A stretch of 64,000 bases of DNA from DASYLJ01 sp964432595 (lineage in GTDB: Bacteria > Desulfobacterota > Binatia > DP-6). Numbering within the stretch: the first letter of the stretch is position 1; each line of letters opens with the position of its first letter. Positions 14,752-23,033 of the stretch are shown here, one piece after another. The notes under the pieces are model-generated. The model was not told where the DNA came from, searched no databases, and saw nothing but the letters and a program-made list of their open reading frames with translations. Where the stretch lies: positions 1 to 64,000 of the forward strand of contig CAYSOF010000018.1 of the NCBI GenBank assembly GCA_964432595.1. The letters run 5' to 3'. A program made the translations under genes and the position numbers.

Positions 14752-16254
14752 GTGGTGGCGCGTTCGATCTGGCTCGGCGGTGCGCTGCTGCTCGTTGCGG
14801 CGATCTACGTCGCGCGCGTCGATCGGGTCGCCGGCCTCTACGTCGACGACGCCTGGTACGTCCTGCTTGCGAAGGCCATCGCGTCCGGTGACGGCTTTCG
14901 CCTTATCAACGCGCCGGCGCCCGGCATCCTGCCGTTCTACCCGCCCGGCTTTCCCGCGCTCCTCTCGCTCGTCTTCCTCGTCGCACCCGAGTTCCCGCGC
15001 AACGTCTGGCTGCTGAAGACCGTGTCCATCGCCGCGATGCTCGGCGTCACGGTGCTCGCCGCGGCGTGGGGCCGCGATCGCGGGCTCGCGCCGTCCGCGG
15101 CGCTGCTGCTGGCGCTGGCGACCGTGCTCTCGCCGGCGTTCGTCTACTTCGCGGGCGCGACCGTCATGTCCGAGCCCGTCTTCACGCTGCTGCAGCTCGC
15201 GTCGCTCGTCGCCCTCGAGCGCGCGACGTCGCTCCGCCTGATCGCGCTCGCGGCCGTGCTCGGCGGCGCCGCGGCGCTCGTCCGGACGATGGCGATCGGC
15301 GTGCTCGTCGTGTCGTGCGGCTGGCTCCTCGCGACGCGCCGCCCGCGCGCCGCGCTCGTCTACGGCGCGATCGTCGCGGTGATGGTCGGCACGTGGACCT
15401 GGTGGGCACGCGTGCACGCGCCCGACGCGACGGCGCAGGCCGTGATGAACGACGCCATCGTCCACGGCTATGCCGACCAGTTCTGGATGCGCATCGCCGG
15501 CTACGCCGAGTCGGGCGCCGTGACGGCGGCCGAGCTGCCCGCGCGTATCTGGCAGAACGTTCGCACGCTCGTCCTGAACGATGCCGGCGCGCTCGTGCTC
15601 TACCCGTGGTATCGCACGCTCGAGCCGCTCGACGCGCTGCCGCCGACCGCCTGGACCGCGGTGCTGTCCGCCGTCGTCGCGGTGCCGGCGACGATCGGGC
15701 TCGTCGCGGCGCTTCGCGAGCGCGTCCGACCAGCGGAGCTCGCGCTGCTGGCGACGATCGCCGTCGCGCTCGTCTGGCCGTTCCCGCCGTTCCGCTTCGT
15801 GCTGCCGCTGCTGCCCGTCGTGTTGCTCGCGACGGCGCGTGGCGCCGCCGTGCTGACGCGCGCGCCGCGGGCGGCGTCGTGCGCGCTGCTGCTGGCGATC
15901 GCCGTCGCGAATGCGACGAGCAACGTCCGGGTCGCGATCGATCCGCCGCCCGCGTGGACGCGTGCGTGGGACGAGAACGTCGCGCTGCTGTCGTGGGTGG
16001 ACGCGCACCTCGCCGCGGACGCGATCCTCGCCTCGCACAATCCGGCGCTCGTCCACCTGCTGACGGGTCGCCGGACCGTGGGCTACTGGGACGCGCGCAC
16101 GAACCTGCAGTACTGGCGACGCGCGGGCGTCGGCCATTGGGTCGACTGCTGGCTCGCCGCGCGGAAGTATCCGGACCCCGCGCGTGCGGGTCTGCCGATC
16201 GTGCACCGGCAGGACGGCGACCTCGCACTCCACGTCGTGCGCCTCGCGCCCTAG
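14752..16254 (+). CDS. Polytopic GT-C glycosyltransferase (GT39/ArnT-like)
   Basis: 500 residues with about ten hydrophobic spans. After the first span comes the GT-C signature YVDDAWY (Asp32-Asp33), then the KAIASGDGFRL and FYPPGFPALLSL stretches of the PMT/ArnT/GT83 type. The soluble C-terminal domain holds DAILASHNPALVHLLTGRRT and a NLQYWRR motif. It should transfer a sugar from a polyprenyl-phosphate donor to a periplasmic lipid, glycan or protein. The acceptor cannot be read from the sequence. GTG start 6 bases after a promoter -10. Confidence 0.8.
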   Translation: MVARSIWLGGALLLVAAIYVARVDRVAGLYVDDAWYVLLAKAIASGDGFRLINAPAPGILPFYPPGFPALLSLVFLVAPEFPRNVWLLKTVSIAAMLGVTVLAAAWGRDRGLAPSAALLLALATVLSPAFVYFAGATVMSEPVFTLLQLASLVALERATSLRLIALAAVLGGAAALVRTMAIGVLVVSCGWLLATRRPRAALVYGAIVAVMVGTWTWWARVHAPDATAQAVMNDAIVHGYADQFWMRIAGYAESGAVTAAELPARIWQNVRTLVLNDAGALVLYPWYRTLEPLDALPPTAWTAVLSAVVAVPATIGLVAALRERVRPAELALLATIAVALVWPFPPFRFVLPLLPVVLLATARGAAVLTRAPRAASCALLLAIAVANATSNVRVAIDPPPAWTRAWDENVALLSWVDAHLAADAILASHNPALVHLLTGRRTVGYWDARTNLQYWRRAGVGHWVDCWLAARKYPDPARAGLPIVHRQDGDLALHVVRLAP

Positions 16255-16294
16255 TGTCGCACGGCGCAACGCAGACGGCGCAGGCCGTTCTGCG

Positions 16295-16323
16295 TTGACC
16301 TCCTGGGGGGCCGCTGGTAGCCT
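16295..16323 (+). promoter_or_regulatory. Leaderless-type promoter of the 150-aa gene
   Basis: TTGACC (16295-16300), 17-base spacer, TAGCCT (16318-16323), then 9 bases to a TTG start at 16333. Confidence 0.5.
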
Positions 16324-16332
16324 CGCGACTGC

Positions 16333-16785
16333 TTGCAGGCGACGCGGGGCAAGGTCATCGAGGTCGACTTCACCGCACGCCGGCGCGTGCGAAAAGGCGC
16401 ATCCGCCGCAGTGGCGATCGCCGCAGCCAGCCCGGCTCGCCGGGCGCTCGTCGGTACGCGCGACTACCTGCTGTTCTGGCGTCCGCCCGCGCGGCGCACC
16501 GCGGCCGAGTATCTCGGCGGTCGCTGGGACTGGGGCTGGACGCTGTTCGTCTGGACGAGCGAGGCGGCGGTGGGACCGGTCTGGAGCAATCTCGTGGGCG
16601 GTCGCGGCTACGTACCGCAGCGCCTCACCCGCGAGGCGTTCGTGACGTTCCTGCACCGGGCGAGCGACATCGGCGGGCTCCTGCTCGACGGCGAGCTCGA
16701 AGGTGGTGGTGAGGTGATCCGTGCCGAGCCCGATCAATTGATCCGGCGCGAAGAAGCGTTGTCGGCGCTCGGGCGCGCGAGCTAG
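16333..16785 (+). CDS. Hypothetical protein, 150 aa
   Basis: TTG start (16333) chosen because it lies 9 bases after TTGACC-N17-TAGCCT. The N-terminus is basic (RGKVIEVDFTARRRVRKG). A Trp-rich middle (YLLFWRPPARRTAAEYLGGRWDWGWTLFVW) looks like a compact beta domain. The C-terminus contains HRASDIGGLLLDGELEGGGEV. No signal peptide. No family recognised; could bind nucleic acid given the basic start, but this is speculative. Confidence 0.55.
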   Translation: MQATRGKVIEVDFTARRRVRKGASAAVAIAAASPARRALVGTRDYLLFWRPPARRTAAEYLGGRWDWGWTLFVWTSEAAVGPVWSNLVGGRGYVPQRLTREAFVTFLHRASDIGGLLLDGELEGGGEVIRAEPDQLIRREEALSALGRAS

Positions 16786-16837
16786 AGACGTACGCCGGAC
16801 GGGGTCCGGCGCGCAGAAGCAGACGGGGAGGTCGGGG

Positions 16838-18010
16838 ATGAGGCAGTGGGGTGGGCTGGTCGTGGGGGTCGTGCTGATCGCGGGCGCGCCGGGGCATGCC
16901 GCGCCGCAGGCGCCGGCGCCTGCAACTGGGCCGGTCGCGTACCTCGTCGCCGACGCGGTGACGGGCACCGTCATCGCCGAGAAGGACGCGGACAAGCAAT
17001 GGCCGCCGGCGTCGATGGCGAAGATGATGACCGTGCTCGTCGCGCTCGAGAAGGTGCGCGACGGCGCGATGAAGCTCGACGACCCGGTGTCGGTCTCGGC
17101 GAAGGCGGCGGCGACTGGTGGCTCGCAGGTCTACCTGGCGCCGGGCGAGACGTTCACGCTCGGGCAGATGCTCGAGGCGGTGATGATCTCGTCGGCGAAC
17201 GACGCGTCGGTCGCGGTCGCCGAGCACATTGCGGGCTCCACGCCCGCGTTCGTCGAGCTGATGAACGCCCGCGCCAGGTCGCTCGGTCTCACCGGCACGG
17301 TCTACCAGAGCGTGCACGGCCTGCCGCCCGACGCCGGCCAGCAGGCCGATCTGACGACGGCGCGCGATCTGATGACGCTCGGCCGCGAGCTCATGCGCCA
17401 CCCCGATGCGGCGAAGTGGGGCGGCACGTCGGAGGCGACGTTCCGCAACGGCTCGTTCGTGATGCGCAACACGAACCACCTCGTGCGCACGTACGACGGC
17501 GCGACCGGCCTCAAGACCGGGTACTACGCGAAGGCCGGCTTCTCGGTGACCGCGACGGCGAAGCGCGGCGACCTGTCGCTGATCGCGGTCGTGCTCGGCG
17601 TGCCGAACAAGCACGGCAGCTTCACCGAGGCGGCGCGGCTCATGAGCGACGGCTTCGCCAACTACCGGATGGTCGTCGCCGCGCGGCGCGGCGTCCCTGT
17701 CGGCACGGTGCCGGTGTCGGGCGGCGCGCAGGAGGGCATCAAGGCGATGCCCATCGACGACCTGAAGGTTCTCGTGAAGCGCAGCGACGACAAGCAGATC
17801 GCCGTCGAGGCGCGCATCCCGCGCCTGGTGTCGGCGCCGGTGCAGCGACGGCAGCCGCTCGGGACCGTCGTCGTGCGGCGCGGCGATCAGGAGCTCGCCA
17901 GCGTTCCGGTCATCGCCGACGGCGAGGTGCCGGCGGTGGGATGGCTGTCCTGGCTGTGGAATCGCGGGCTCACCACGAGCGCGTCGCCCGCGGATGCGAA
18001 GACGCAGTAA
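16838..18010 (+). CDS. D-alanyl-D-alanine carboxypeptidase (PBP5/DacA family)
   Basis: 390 residues, signal peptide 1-21, exported to the periplasm. All three penicillin-binding motifs are present: SxxK at Ser59-Lys62 (SMAK), SxN at 119-121 (SAN) and KTG at 226-228. The C-terminal domain (about 280-365) fits the beta-rich PBP5 C-domain, and the last 20 residues (PAVGWLSWLWNRGL) resemble the amphipathic membrane anchor. It trims the terminal D-Ala from peptidoglycan pentapeptides. ATG 16838 is preceded by GGGGAGG at a good distance. A GCCGGA/TCCGGC hairpin at 16794-16810 lies in its leader. Confidence 0.9.
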   Translation: MRQWGGLVVGVVLIAGAPGHAAPQAPAPATGPVAYLVADAVTGTVIAEKDADKQWPPASMAKMMTVLVALEKVRDGAMKLDDPVSVSAKAAATGGSQVYLAPGETFTLGQMLEAVMISSANDASVAVAEHIAGSTPAFVELMNARARSLGLTGTVYQSVHGLPPDAGQQADLTTARDLMTLGRELMRHPDAAKWGGTSEATFRNGSFVMRNTNHLVRTYDGATGLKTGYYAKAGFSVTATAKRGDLSLIAVVLGVPNKHGSFTEAARLMSDGFANYRMVVAARRGVPVGTVPVSGGAQEGIKAMPIDDLKVLVKRSDDKQIAVEARIPRLVSAPVQRRQPLGTVVVRRGDQELASVPVIADGEVPAVGWLSWLWNRGLTTSASPADAKTQ

Positions 18011-18027
18011 CCGGACGCCGTAAGCGA

Positions 18028-18070
18028 ACGCGACGGGCCGGGCGCCTGCGCGTCCCGGCCCGTGTCGCGT
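18028..18070. terminator. Hairpin between convergent genes, probable terminator
   Basis: Long stem ACGCGACGGGCCGGG (18028-18042) pairing with CCCGGCCCGT-GT-CGCGT (18054-18070), with one two-base bulge and an 11-base loop. It separates the carboxypeptidase gene and the convergent Cys-rich gene. There is no T-tract, so it is either Rho-assisted or acts by stem strength. Confidence 0.55.
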
Positions 18071-18077
18071 CGGCGGA

Positions 18078-18356
18078 TCAGTCGAGGAACGCGCCCGACG
18101 GCGAGGCGGGCAGGCACTGCTCGCGCGGCGTCGGCTGCGCCTTGCATGCGGCGAGGGTCTCGCGGCGCGCCGCCTTGAGACATGCGCGGCGGTCCTTCTT
18201 CGGCTCCGCCGGGCAGGTCGCCTTCGCGGCCGCGATGGCTCCTTTGCAGAGCTTGCCGCACTTCGGGCCGCCCTTACCCTCGGCGGCAGGCGTCATCATG
18301 AAACCGGCACCGAGCACCAGCGCAGCAACCGCTGCGAAAACAGTTCGTCCGATCAC
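18078..18356 (-). CDS. Small secreted Cys-rich protein, 92 aa
   Basis: Signal peptide (MIGRTVFAAVAALVLGAGFM, cleavage near AEG) and a mature part of about 65 residues with six Cys in the pattern C-x3-C-x10-C-x10-C-x11-C-x10-C. It starts at KCGKLCKGAIAAAKATCP and ends near EQCLP, with many Lys/Arg. Regular Cys spacing in a short exported helix-rich protein suggests three disulfides. GTG start at 18356 is supported by GGAGGA 8 bases upstream. Function unknown. Confidence 0.65.
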   Translation of the reverse strand: MIGRTVFAAVAALVLGAGFMMTPAAEGKGGPKCGKLCKGAIAAAKATCPAEPKKDRRACLKAARRETLAACKAQPTPREQCLPASPSGAFLD

Positions 18357-18473
18357 AGCTCGTTCCTCCAGAGCGTTGAGGGGGTCGCCCCTCGCGACCG
18401 CCGACTGCGTTCGACGAGATCACAGAGCACCTGGAATTAGTCAAGGGTAAGAAAACGCCCGCGAACCGCTGGT

Positions 18474-18502
18474 TTGAGACTCGGCAGGCCCGTCGATAGC
18501 CT
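18474..18502 (+). promoter_or_regulatory. Leaderless-type promoter of the HDOD operon
   Basis: TTGAGA (18474-18479), 17-base spacer, TAGCCT (18497-18502), then 8 bases to ATG 18511. Confidence 0.55.
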
Positions 18503-18510
18503 CGCGGGAG

Positions 18511-18840
18511 ATGACCCGCGTGCACCTGCGTTCCGCGCGCCCCGCGTTCCACCTGGCGCGCGCCGTCACCGCCGCCGATGGACAGGTGGTGGCCGGCGCC
18601 GGCACGGCGCTCACCCCCTCGGTGGTGCGCTCGCTGGCCGCGGTGGGTGTCGACAGCGTGTGGGTGGGGGAGGACGCGCTCGTGGCCGAGTGGGAGGAGG
18701 ACCCCGATCTCCAGCACGCGCTCGACGCGCTCGACGCCCGGTTCGCGGGCGCCCCGGCCGACGCGATCCTGGGCGCGCTCAAAGCGTGCCTGCGCGGCCG
18801 GCTCGTGGCGCGCGCGGAACGCCAGGAGGGCCGACGATGA
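18511..18840 (+). CDS. Small protein resembling the N-terminal domain of HD-GYP/HDOD proteins
   Basis: 109 residues. The first 60 follow the pattern seen before HD-GYP phosphodiesterase domains: RPAFHLARAVTAADGQVVAGAGTALTP, then VVRSLAAVGVDSVWVG. The remainder is a helix with LQHALDALDARFAG and an Arg-rich tail. It is coupled to the HDOD gene by ATGA and so probably works with it, perhaps as a detached sensory or docking domain. Exact family not known to me. Confidence 0.6.
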   Translation: MTRVHLRSARPAFHLARAVTAADGQVVAGAGTALTPSVVRSLAAVGVDSVWVGEDALVAEWEEDPDLQHALDALDARFAGAPADAILGALKACLRGRLVARAERQEGRR

Positions 18841-19688
18841 CGACGACCGACGCGGCCCGTATCCGGCGACAAGTGGAGCGCCTGCGCGACCTGCCGACGC
18901 TGCCGAACGTCATCGAGCGCATCGTCGACGCGCTCGACCGGCCCGACGTCGATCTCGGCTGGGTCGCCGGCCTCATCGAGACCGATCAGGTGCTGACGGC
19001 GCAGCTCCTGCGACTGGCGAACTCGGCCTTCTACGGCCTGTCCGGCCAGATCGGGACCGTGTCGCAGGCGCTCACCGTGCTCGGCACGACGGTGAGCCGT
19101 GGCCTCGTGTTCAGCACGTCGGTGCTCGATCTCCACATCGACCTCGCCGGCTTCTGGGAGCACTCGATCGGTACCGCCGTGGCGGCGGGCGCGATCGCGA
19201 AGCACCTCGGCCTGCAGCGGCCCGAGGAGGTGTCGGGCGCGGGACTGCTCCACGACCTCGGAAAGGTCGTCCTCTACAAGCAGGCGCCGGAGGCGTTCGC
19301 CGCGGTGCTGGCGCGCGCACGCGACGAGCGAATTCCGTTCCGCGACGCCGAGCGCGCGCTGCTCGGCGTCGACCACGCCGAGGTCGCGTCCTGGCTGCTG
19401 ACCCGCTGGCGCTTCCCGGTGCGGGTCGTCGAGCCCGTCGTGCATCATCATCATCCGGAGATGTCGCGCGCCGTACCCGTCGAGACGGCCGTGGTTCACG
19501 TTGCGAACACCGTCGTGCGCGCCTACGGCTACGGCTTCGGCGGCGATCGTCGCGTGCCGCCGATCGCGCCGGCGGCATGGCGTCGGCTGGGCCTGGCCCC
19601 GAGCGATCTCGATCGCATCATCGACGTCTTCGAAGCGGACCTGGCGCAGGCACACGACGCATCGCCCGAAAAGGTCGCCACGCGATGA
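18837..19688 (+). CDS. HDOD-domain signalling protein
   Basis: 283 residues. The HDOD signature runs from LRDLPTLPNVIERIVDALD through ETDQVLTAQLLRLANSAFYG (about 15-75) to GLLHDLGKVVLYKQAPEAF (about 140) and VVHHHHPEM near 205. HDOD domains resemble HD phosphohydrolases but usually lack catalytic metal ligands; here an HD pair is kept in LLHDLGK. Such proteins modulate two-component and cyclic-nucleotide pathways. Coupled by ATGA on both sides, so it is translated together with the AAA+ regulator that follows. Confidence 0.85.
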   Translation: MTTTDAARIRRQVERLRDLPTLPNVIERIVDALDRPDVDLGWVAGLIETDQVLTAQLLRLANSAFYGLSGQIGTVSQALTVLGTTVSRGLVFSTSVLDLHIDLAGFWEHSIGTAVAAGAIAKHLGLQRPEEVSGAGLLHDLGKVVLYKQAPEAFAAVLARARDERIPFRDAERALLGVDHAEVASWLLTRWRFPVRVVEPVVHHHHPEMSRAVPVETAVVHVANTVVRAYGYGFGGDRRVPPIAPAAWRRLGLAPSDLDRIIDVFEADLAQAHDASPEKVATR

Positions 19689-21199
19689 ACGACGCGCCGC
19701 TCGAGCGCGCGCTGCGCGCGTCGAACGCCGAGCTCATCCGGCGCATCGAAGAGCTGTCGTTCGTGCGTCAGCTCGGCGACGCGCTGGCGGGCGAGGTGAC
19801 GGCCGCCGCGATCGGCCGCGCCGTGGTGACCTTGCTGCGCGACGAGCTGGCGCTCGATCTCGTGGCGCTCTGGCGCGTCGACCCGCTCGGCGGAGGCGTG
19901 CGGCTCGCGGCGCTCGTCCGCGGCGTCGACGCCTGCCAGCTGGCGGACGGCCCGCTCGTGCCGTTCGCGGAGGCGGGCGCGCTCGGCACCGCCGCCGCCG
20001 GTACGGCGGTCGCGTGCGATGCGGACACGATGCCGCCGGACGCGGCGGGGCTCGGGGAGCTGGCGCTCCATCCGCTGACGGCGCGCGGACGCACCGTCGG
20101 CGTCCTCGGGCTCGGCACCGTCGACGTCACGGGGCCCGACGCCGAACGCGACCGCCTGGTCGGCCTCGTCGGCCCGACCGTGACGATGGCGCTCGAGAAT
20201 GCGGGGCTGTACGACGCGCTCGCCGACGAGAACCGCACGCTGCGCGCCGAGCTCGGCGATCGGTTCGGCCGCGCGGCGCTGATCGGCGTGAGCCCGGCGT
20301 TCCGCGCGATGCTCGCCGTCCTCGAGCGTCTGGCCGACGCCGACATCACCGTGCTGCTGCTCGGCGAGAGCGGTACCGGCAAGGAGATGGTCGCGCGGGC
20401 GCTGCACTGGGGCGGTCGCCGCCGCGAGGGGCCGTTCGTCGCGGTAAACTGCGCGGCGCTCCCGGAGACGCTGCTCGAGAGCGAGCTGTTCGGCATCGAG
20501 CGCGGGGTGGCGACGGGCGTCGAGCGTCGCGCCGGCCTGATCGAGCGGGCCGGCGGCGGCACGCTGCTGCTCGACGAGATCGGCGACATGAGTCTCACCG
20601 TGCAGGCGAAGGTTCTGCGCGTGCTGCAGGAGCGCGAGGTGACGCGTGTCGGCGGCGCGCGGCCGCTGCCGGTCGACGTCCGCGTCGTTGCGGCGACGCA
20701 TCGCGATCTCGACGCGGCGGTGCGCGACGGCCGCTTCCGCCAGGACCTCTACTTTCGCCTGAAGGTGGCGACCATCGCCGTCCCGTCGCTCGCCGAGCGC
20801 CGCGACGACGTGCCGCTCCTCGCGCAGCACTTCCTCGCGCGCTTCGCGCTGCGGCACGAGCGTCCCGGGCTTCGCCTGACGCCCGACGCGGTGGCCGCCC
20901 TGGCCGCGCGCCCGTGGCCGGGCAACGTGCGCGAGCTCGAGAACACGATCGAGCAGGCCGTCGTGATGACGGCGGGCACCACGATCGGTCCGGCGGAGCT
21001 CGGTCTCGAGACGCCGGGCACGGCGCCCGGGCTGCGCTATCACGCCGCCGTGCAGAACGCGCTCGACGGTACGGAACGGGCGCTGATCGAGCGCGCGCTC
21101 GTCGAGACGAACAACAACCGCACGCAGGCCGCGCGGCTGCTCGGCATCGGGCGCCGCACGTTGCTCTACAAGCTGAAGCGCCACGGCCTGACGTCGTAG
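19685..21199 (+). CDS. GAF-AAA+-Fis enhancer-binding regulator with an altered GAFTGA loop
   Basis: 504 residues. Coiled start, then a GAF-like sensor domain (about 25-180), sigma-54-type AAA+ domain (about 195-430) and Fis-type HTH at the end (TQAARLLGIGRRTLLYKLKR). Walker A is GESGTGK (227-233); Walker B is GGTLLLDEIGD (291-301); the Arg finger region is present. The sigma-54 contact loop, normally GAFTGA, reads GVATGV (274-279), lacking the key Phe. A ligand sensed by GAF, or the HDOD partner, may set activity. Target promoters unknown. ATG 19685 overlaps the HDOD stop. Confidence 0.88.
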   Translation: MNDAPLERALRASNAELIRRIEELSFVRQLGDALAGEVTAAAIGRAVVTLLRDELALDLVALWRVDPLGGGVRLAALVRGVDACQLADGPLVPFAEAGALGTAAAGTAVACDADTMPPDAAGLGELALHPLTARGRTVGVLGLGTVDVTGPDAERDRLVGLVGPTVTMALENAGLYDALADENRTLRAELGDRFGRAALIGVSPAFRAMLAVLERLADADITVLLLGESGTGKEMVARALHWGGRRREGPFVAVNCAALPETLLESELFGIERGVATGVERRAGLIERAGGGTLLLDEIGDMSLTVQAKVLRVLQEREVTRVGGARPLPVDVRVVAATHRDLDAAVRDGRFRQDLYFRLKVATIAVPSLAERRDDVPLLAQHFLARFALRHERPGLRLTPDAVAALAARPWPGNVRELENTIEQAVVMTAGTTIGPAELGLETPGTAPGLRYHAAVQNALDGTERALIERALVETNNNRTQAARLLGIGRRTLLYKLKRHGLTS

Positions 21200-21377
21200 C
21201 CGCGCAGGCCGCTGCGCAGCCCGGCGAGTGCGCTGCGCGGCCCGGTGCGCACCCCGCTCGCGTGCGATTCCACGACGATGGCCGGAGGGGACCGCACGCC
21301 GGTGCGCGGTCGGCTGCGCAGCCGCACCACCGGTGCTGCGTTTTTCGGCGGCACGCGCGCTGCGATGGCAGCCCGTC
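21200..21377. other. Intergenic, no feature recognised
   Basis: GC-rich sequence after the AAA+ gene with locally repeated GCTGCGC-type words (for example near 21210, 21232 and 21312). No promoter, hairpin with T-run or RNA gene could be made out. Confidence 0.4.
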
Positions 21378-21563
21378 ATGCAGTTGCCCAGCGTCGTCGT
21401 CGCGGACCGCCGGCCCGCCCTGATCCCGGAGATCGTCATCCCGTTCCGCCGGCCTGCCGCATCCCGCACGGTCGCCCCGCGCCGGACCGAGTGCGAGCGT
21501 CGCTCGGAGCCATGGCGCCGGGTCGGTGCGCTACGCGGGCTCCTGGTCGACCTCTATGCGTGA
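21378..21563 (+). CDS. Possible 61-residue basic protein
   Basis: ATG 21378 opens a frame with strong G/C bias at third positions (54 of 61 codons). The product starts MQLPSVVVADRRPALIPEIV, continues through an Arg-rich middle and ends RGLLVDLYA. Its last ten bases overlap the 3' end of the convergent HAD gene. No ribosome-binding site or homolog is recognised, so coding status rests on codon bias alone. Confidence 0.35.
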   Translation: MQLPSVVVADRRPALIPEIVIPFRRPAASRTVAPRRTECERRSEPWRRVGALRGLLVDLYA

Positions 21564-22252
21564 GTCGGGAGATCGGCGAGCGTCGTCACCACCGCGACCC
21601 CGGGGGGGCAGGGTGGGCGGCGCCCGTCGCGATCGAGGAACACGGCGCGCAGGCCGGCCGCGCGGGCGCCTTCCACGTCGTCGACGATCGCATCGCCGAC
21701 GTGCATCGCATCGGGCGGAGCCACGCCGATCCGCTGGAGCGCCGCGTGGAAGATCCGCGGATCGGGCTTCGCCGCGCCGGCGGTCGTCGACGGCTCGACG
21801 TGGTCGAACGCCGCCGCCAGCCCGAGCGCGTCGAGCAGCGGCGCGAGGCGTGCGTCGAAGTTCGACACGACGACCAGCCGGATGCCGCGCGCGCGCAACG
21901 CGTGCAACGTCGGGCGCACGTCGGAAAAGACACGCCAGGCCGCGGCCTGCGCGTAATGGTCGAAGAGCGCCGCGGCGCATGCATCGAAGGCGGCGTCGGC
22001 GCGCCGCACGCCGAGCGACGCGCGCACCACCGCGTACCACCACGCGCGCTCGTGCGCCGGCCGCGCGGTCGGGCTGGCGCCGGGAAACGCCAGCGGCGGC
22101 GCGGATGCGAACGCGGCACGGAACGCGCGCTCCACCACGGCCGCCTCGGCCGCGATGCCGTGGGCGCGCGCCACGCGCGCATACGTCTCGCCGACGGGCT
22201 CGGTGGTCGCGAACAGCGTGCCCGCCGCGTCGAAGCTGACCGCGCGAACCAT
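21554..22252 (-). CDS. HAD-superfamily hydrolase
   Basis: 232 residues of the haloacid-dehalogenase/phosphatase type. Motif I is FDAAGTLF, in which the usual second Asp is Ala, as in the HDHD3/REG-2-like branch. Motif II is VVVSNFDARL, motif III the Lys of AAKPDPRIF, and motif IV GDAIVDDVEGA. The helical cap is at about 15-95. It could act on a small phosphorylated metabolite or be inactive as a phosphatase because of the motif I change. Lies 7 bases after the phosphoesterase gene, so the two are cotranscribed. Confidence 0.85.
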   Translation of the reverse strand: MVRAVSFDAAGTLFATTEPVGETYARVARAHGIAAEAAVVERAFRAAFASAPPLAFPGASPTARPAHERAWWYAVVRASLGVRRADAAFDACAAALFDHYAQAAAWRVFSDVRPTLHALRARGIRLVVVSNFDARLAPLLDALGLAAAFDHVEPSTTAGAAKPDPRIFHAALQRIGVAPPDAMHVGDAIVDDVEGARAAGLRAVFLDRDGRRPPCPPGVAVVTTLADLPTHA

Positions 22253-22259
22253 CGGCGCG

Positions 22260-22931
22260 TCAGACCCGGTCGGTACGGACGTTGCGCAGCTCCGCGGCGA
22301 GGCGCGCGCCGTCGTCGTCGACCACGATGTAGCCGCCGTCGCGACAGGCGCCCGCATTCAGCACCAGCGTATCGCCGACGCGGTCGACGCCGCGGCCCTC
22401 GTGGATGTGGCCGACGACGCAGACGTCCGGGCGATGCGTCTCGATGAACGTCCGCACCGCCGGGCTGCCGACCGGCCGGCCGTTCATCAGCCGATCGAGC
22501 CGGCAATCGAACGGCGGCGTGTGGCAGACCATCAGCCGGCGCGGCGCGTCGGCGACCGCGTCGTGGGCACGCGCGAGCACCGTGGCCAGCTCGTCCTCTT
22601 CGAGCTCCGTCGGCGTGTCCATCGGCGTGATGTTCGATCCGCCGCAGCCGAACACGCCGAGGTCGCCGAGCCGCTTGCCCTCGCCGTGCAGCGAGATGCC
22701 GGCATCGCGGAACGCGTCGATCACCCACGCCATGTCGAGGTTGCCGGTGACGGCCCAGACCGTCGGGCAGTGTGCCTTGACGGCGTTCACGACGGCGAAG
22801 GCGTCGTCGGGCTCGCCGAAGTTCGTCAGGTCGCCGGTCAGGACGGCGACGTCGGCGGTGGCGAGGACCGGAGCCAGCCGCTCGATGGCGCGGAACGCCA
22901 TGTGGATGTCTCCGAAGCAGACCAGGCGCAC
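22260..22931 (-). CDS. Calcineurin-like metallophosphoesterase
   Basis: 223 residues with the metal-binding motifs in order: GDIH (near residue 7), LTGDLTNFG, GNLD, CHTPPFDC and GHIHEGRG. It should hydrolyse a phosphoester with a dinuclear metal site; substrate unknown. The start is taken as GTG 22931 rather than ATG 22967. TTGCGA-N17-TAAGAG ends 7 bases upstream of the GTG and would overlap the longer reading, and family members begin right at the MRLVCFGDIH strand. Confidence 0.82.
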   Translation of the reverse strand: MRLVCFGDIHMAFRAIERLAPVLATADVAVLTGDLTNFGEPDDAFAVVNAVKAHCPTVWAVTGNLDMAWVIDAFRDAGISLHGEGKRLGDLGVFGCGGSNITPMDTPTELEEDELATVLARAHDAVADAPRRLMVCHTPPFDCRLDRLMNGRPVGSPAVRTFIETHRPDVCVVGHIHEGRGVDRVGDTLVLNAGACRDGGYIVVDDDGARLAAELRNVRTDRV

Positions 22932-22938
22932 GTCGTCG

Positions 22939-22967
22939 CTCTTAGCGGGGCCGCCATGGGGTCGCAA
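22939..22967 (-). promoter_or_regulatory. Leaderless-type promoter of the phosphoesterase gene
   Basis: Minus strand TTGCGA (22967-22962), 17-base spacer, TAAGAG (22944-22939), 7 bases to GTG 22931. Confidence 0.5.
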
Positions 22968-23033
22968 TCCATCCGCGATCGCCAGGGACGCAGCGACGGG
23001 ACGTTGGCCCGCCGCCGCGTCCCTGTGCCGCCC

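Noticed and set aside
22932..22967. Longer N-terminus of the phosphoesterase from ATG 22967
   Set aside because: Those 12 codons coincide with a TTGCGA-N17-TAAGAG promoter, and the conserved fold begins at GTG 22931.
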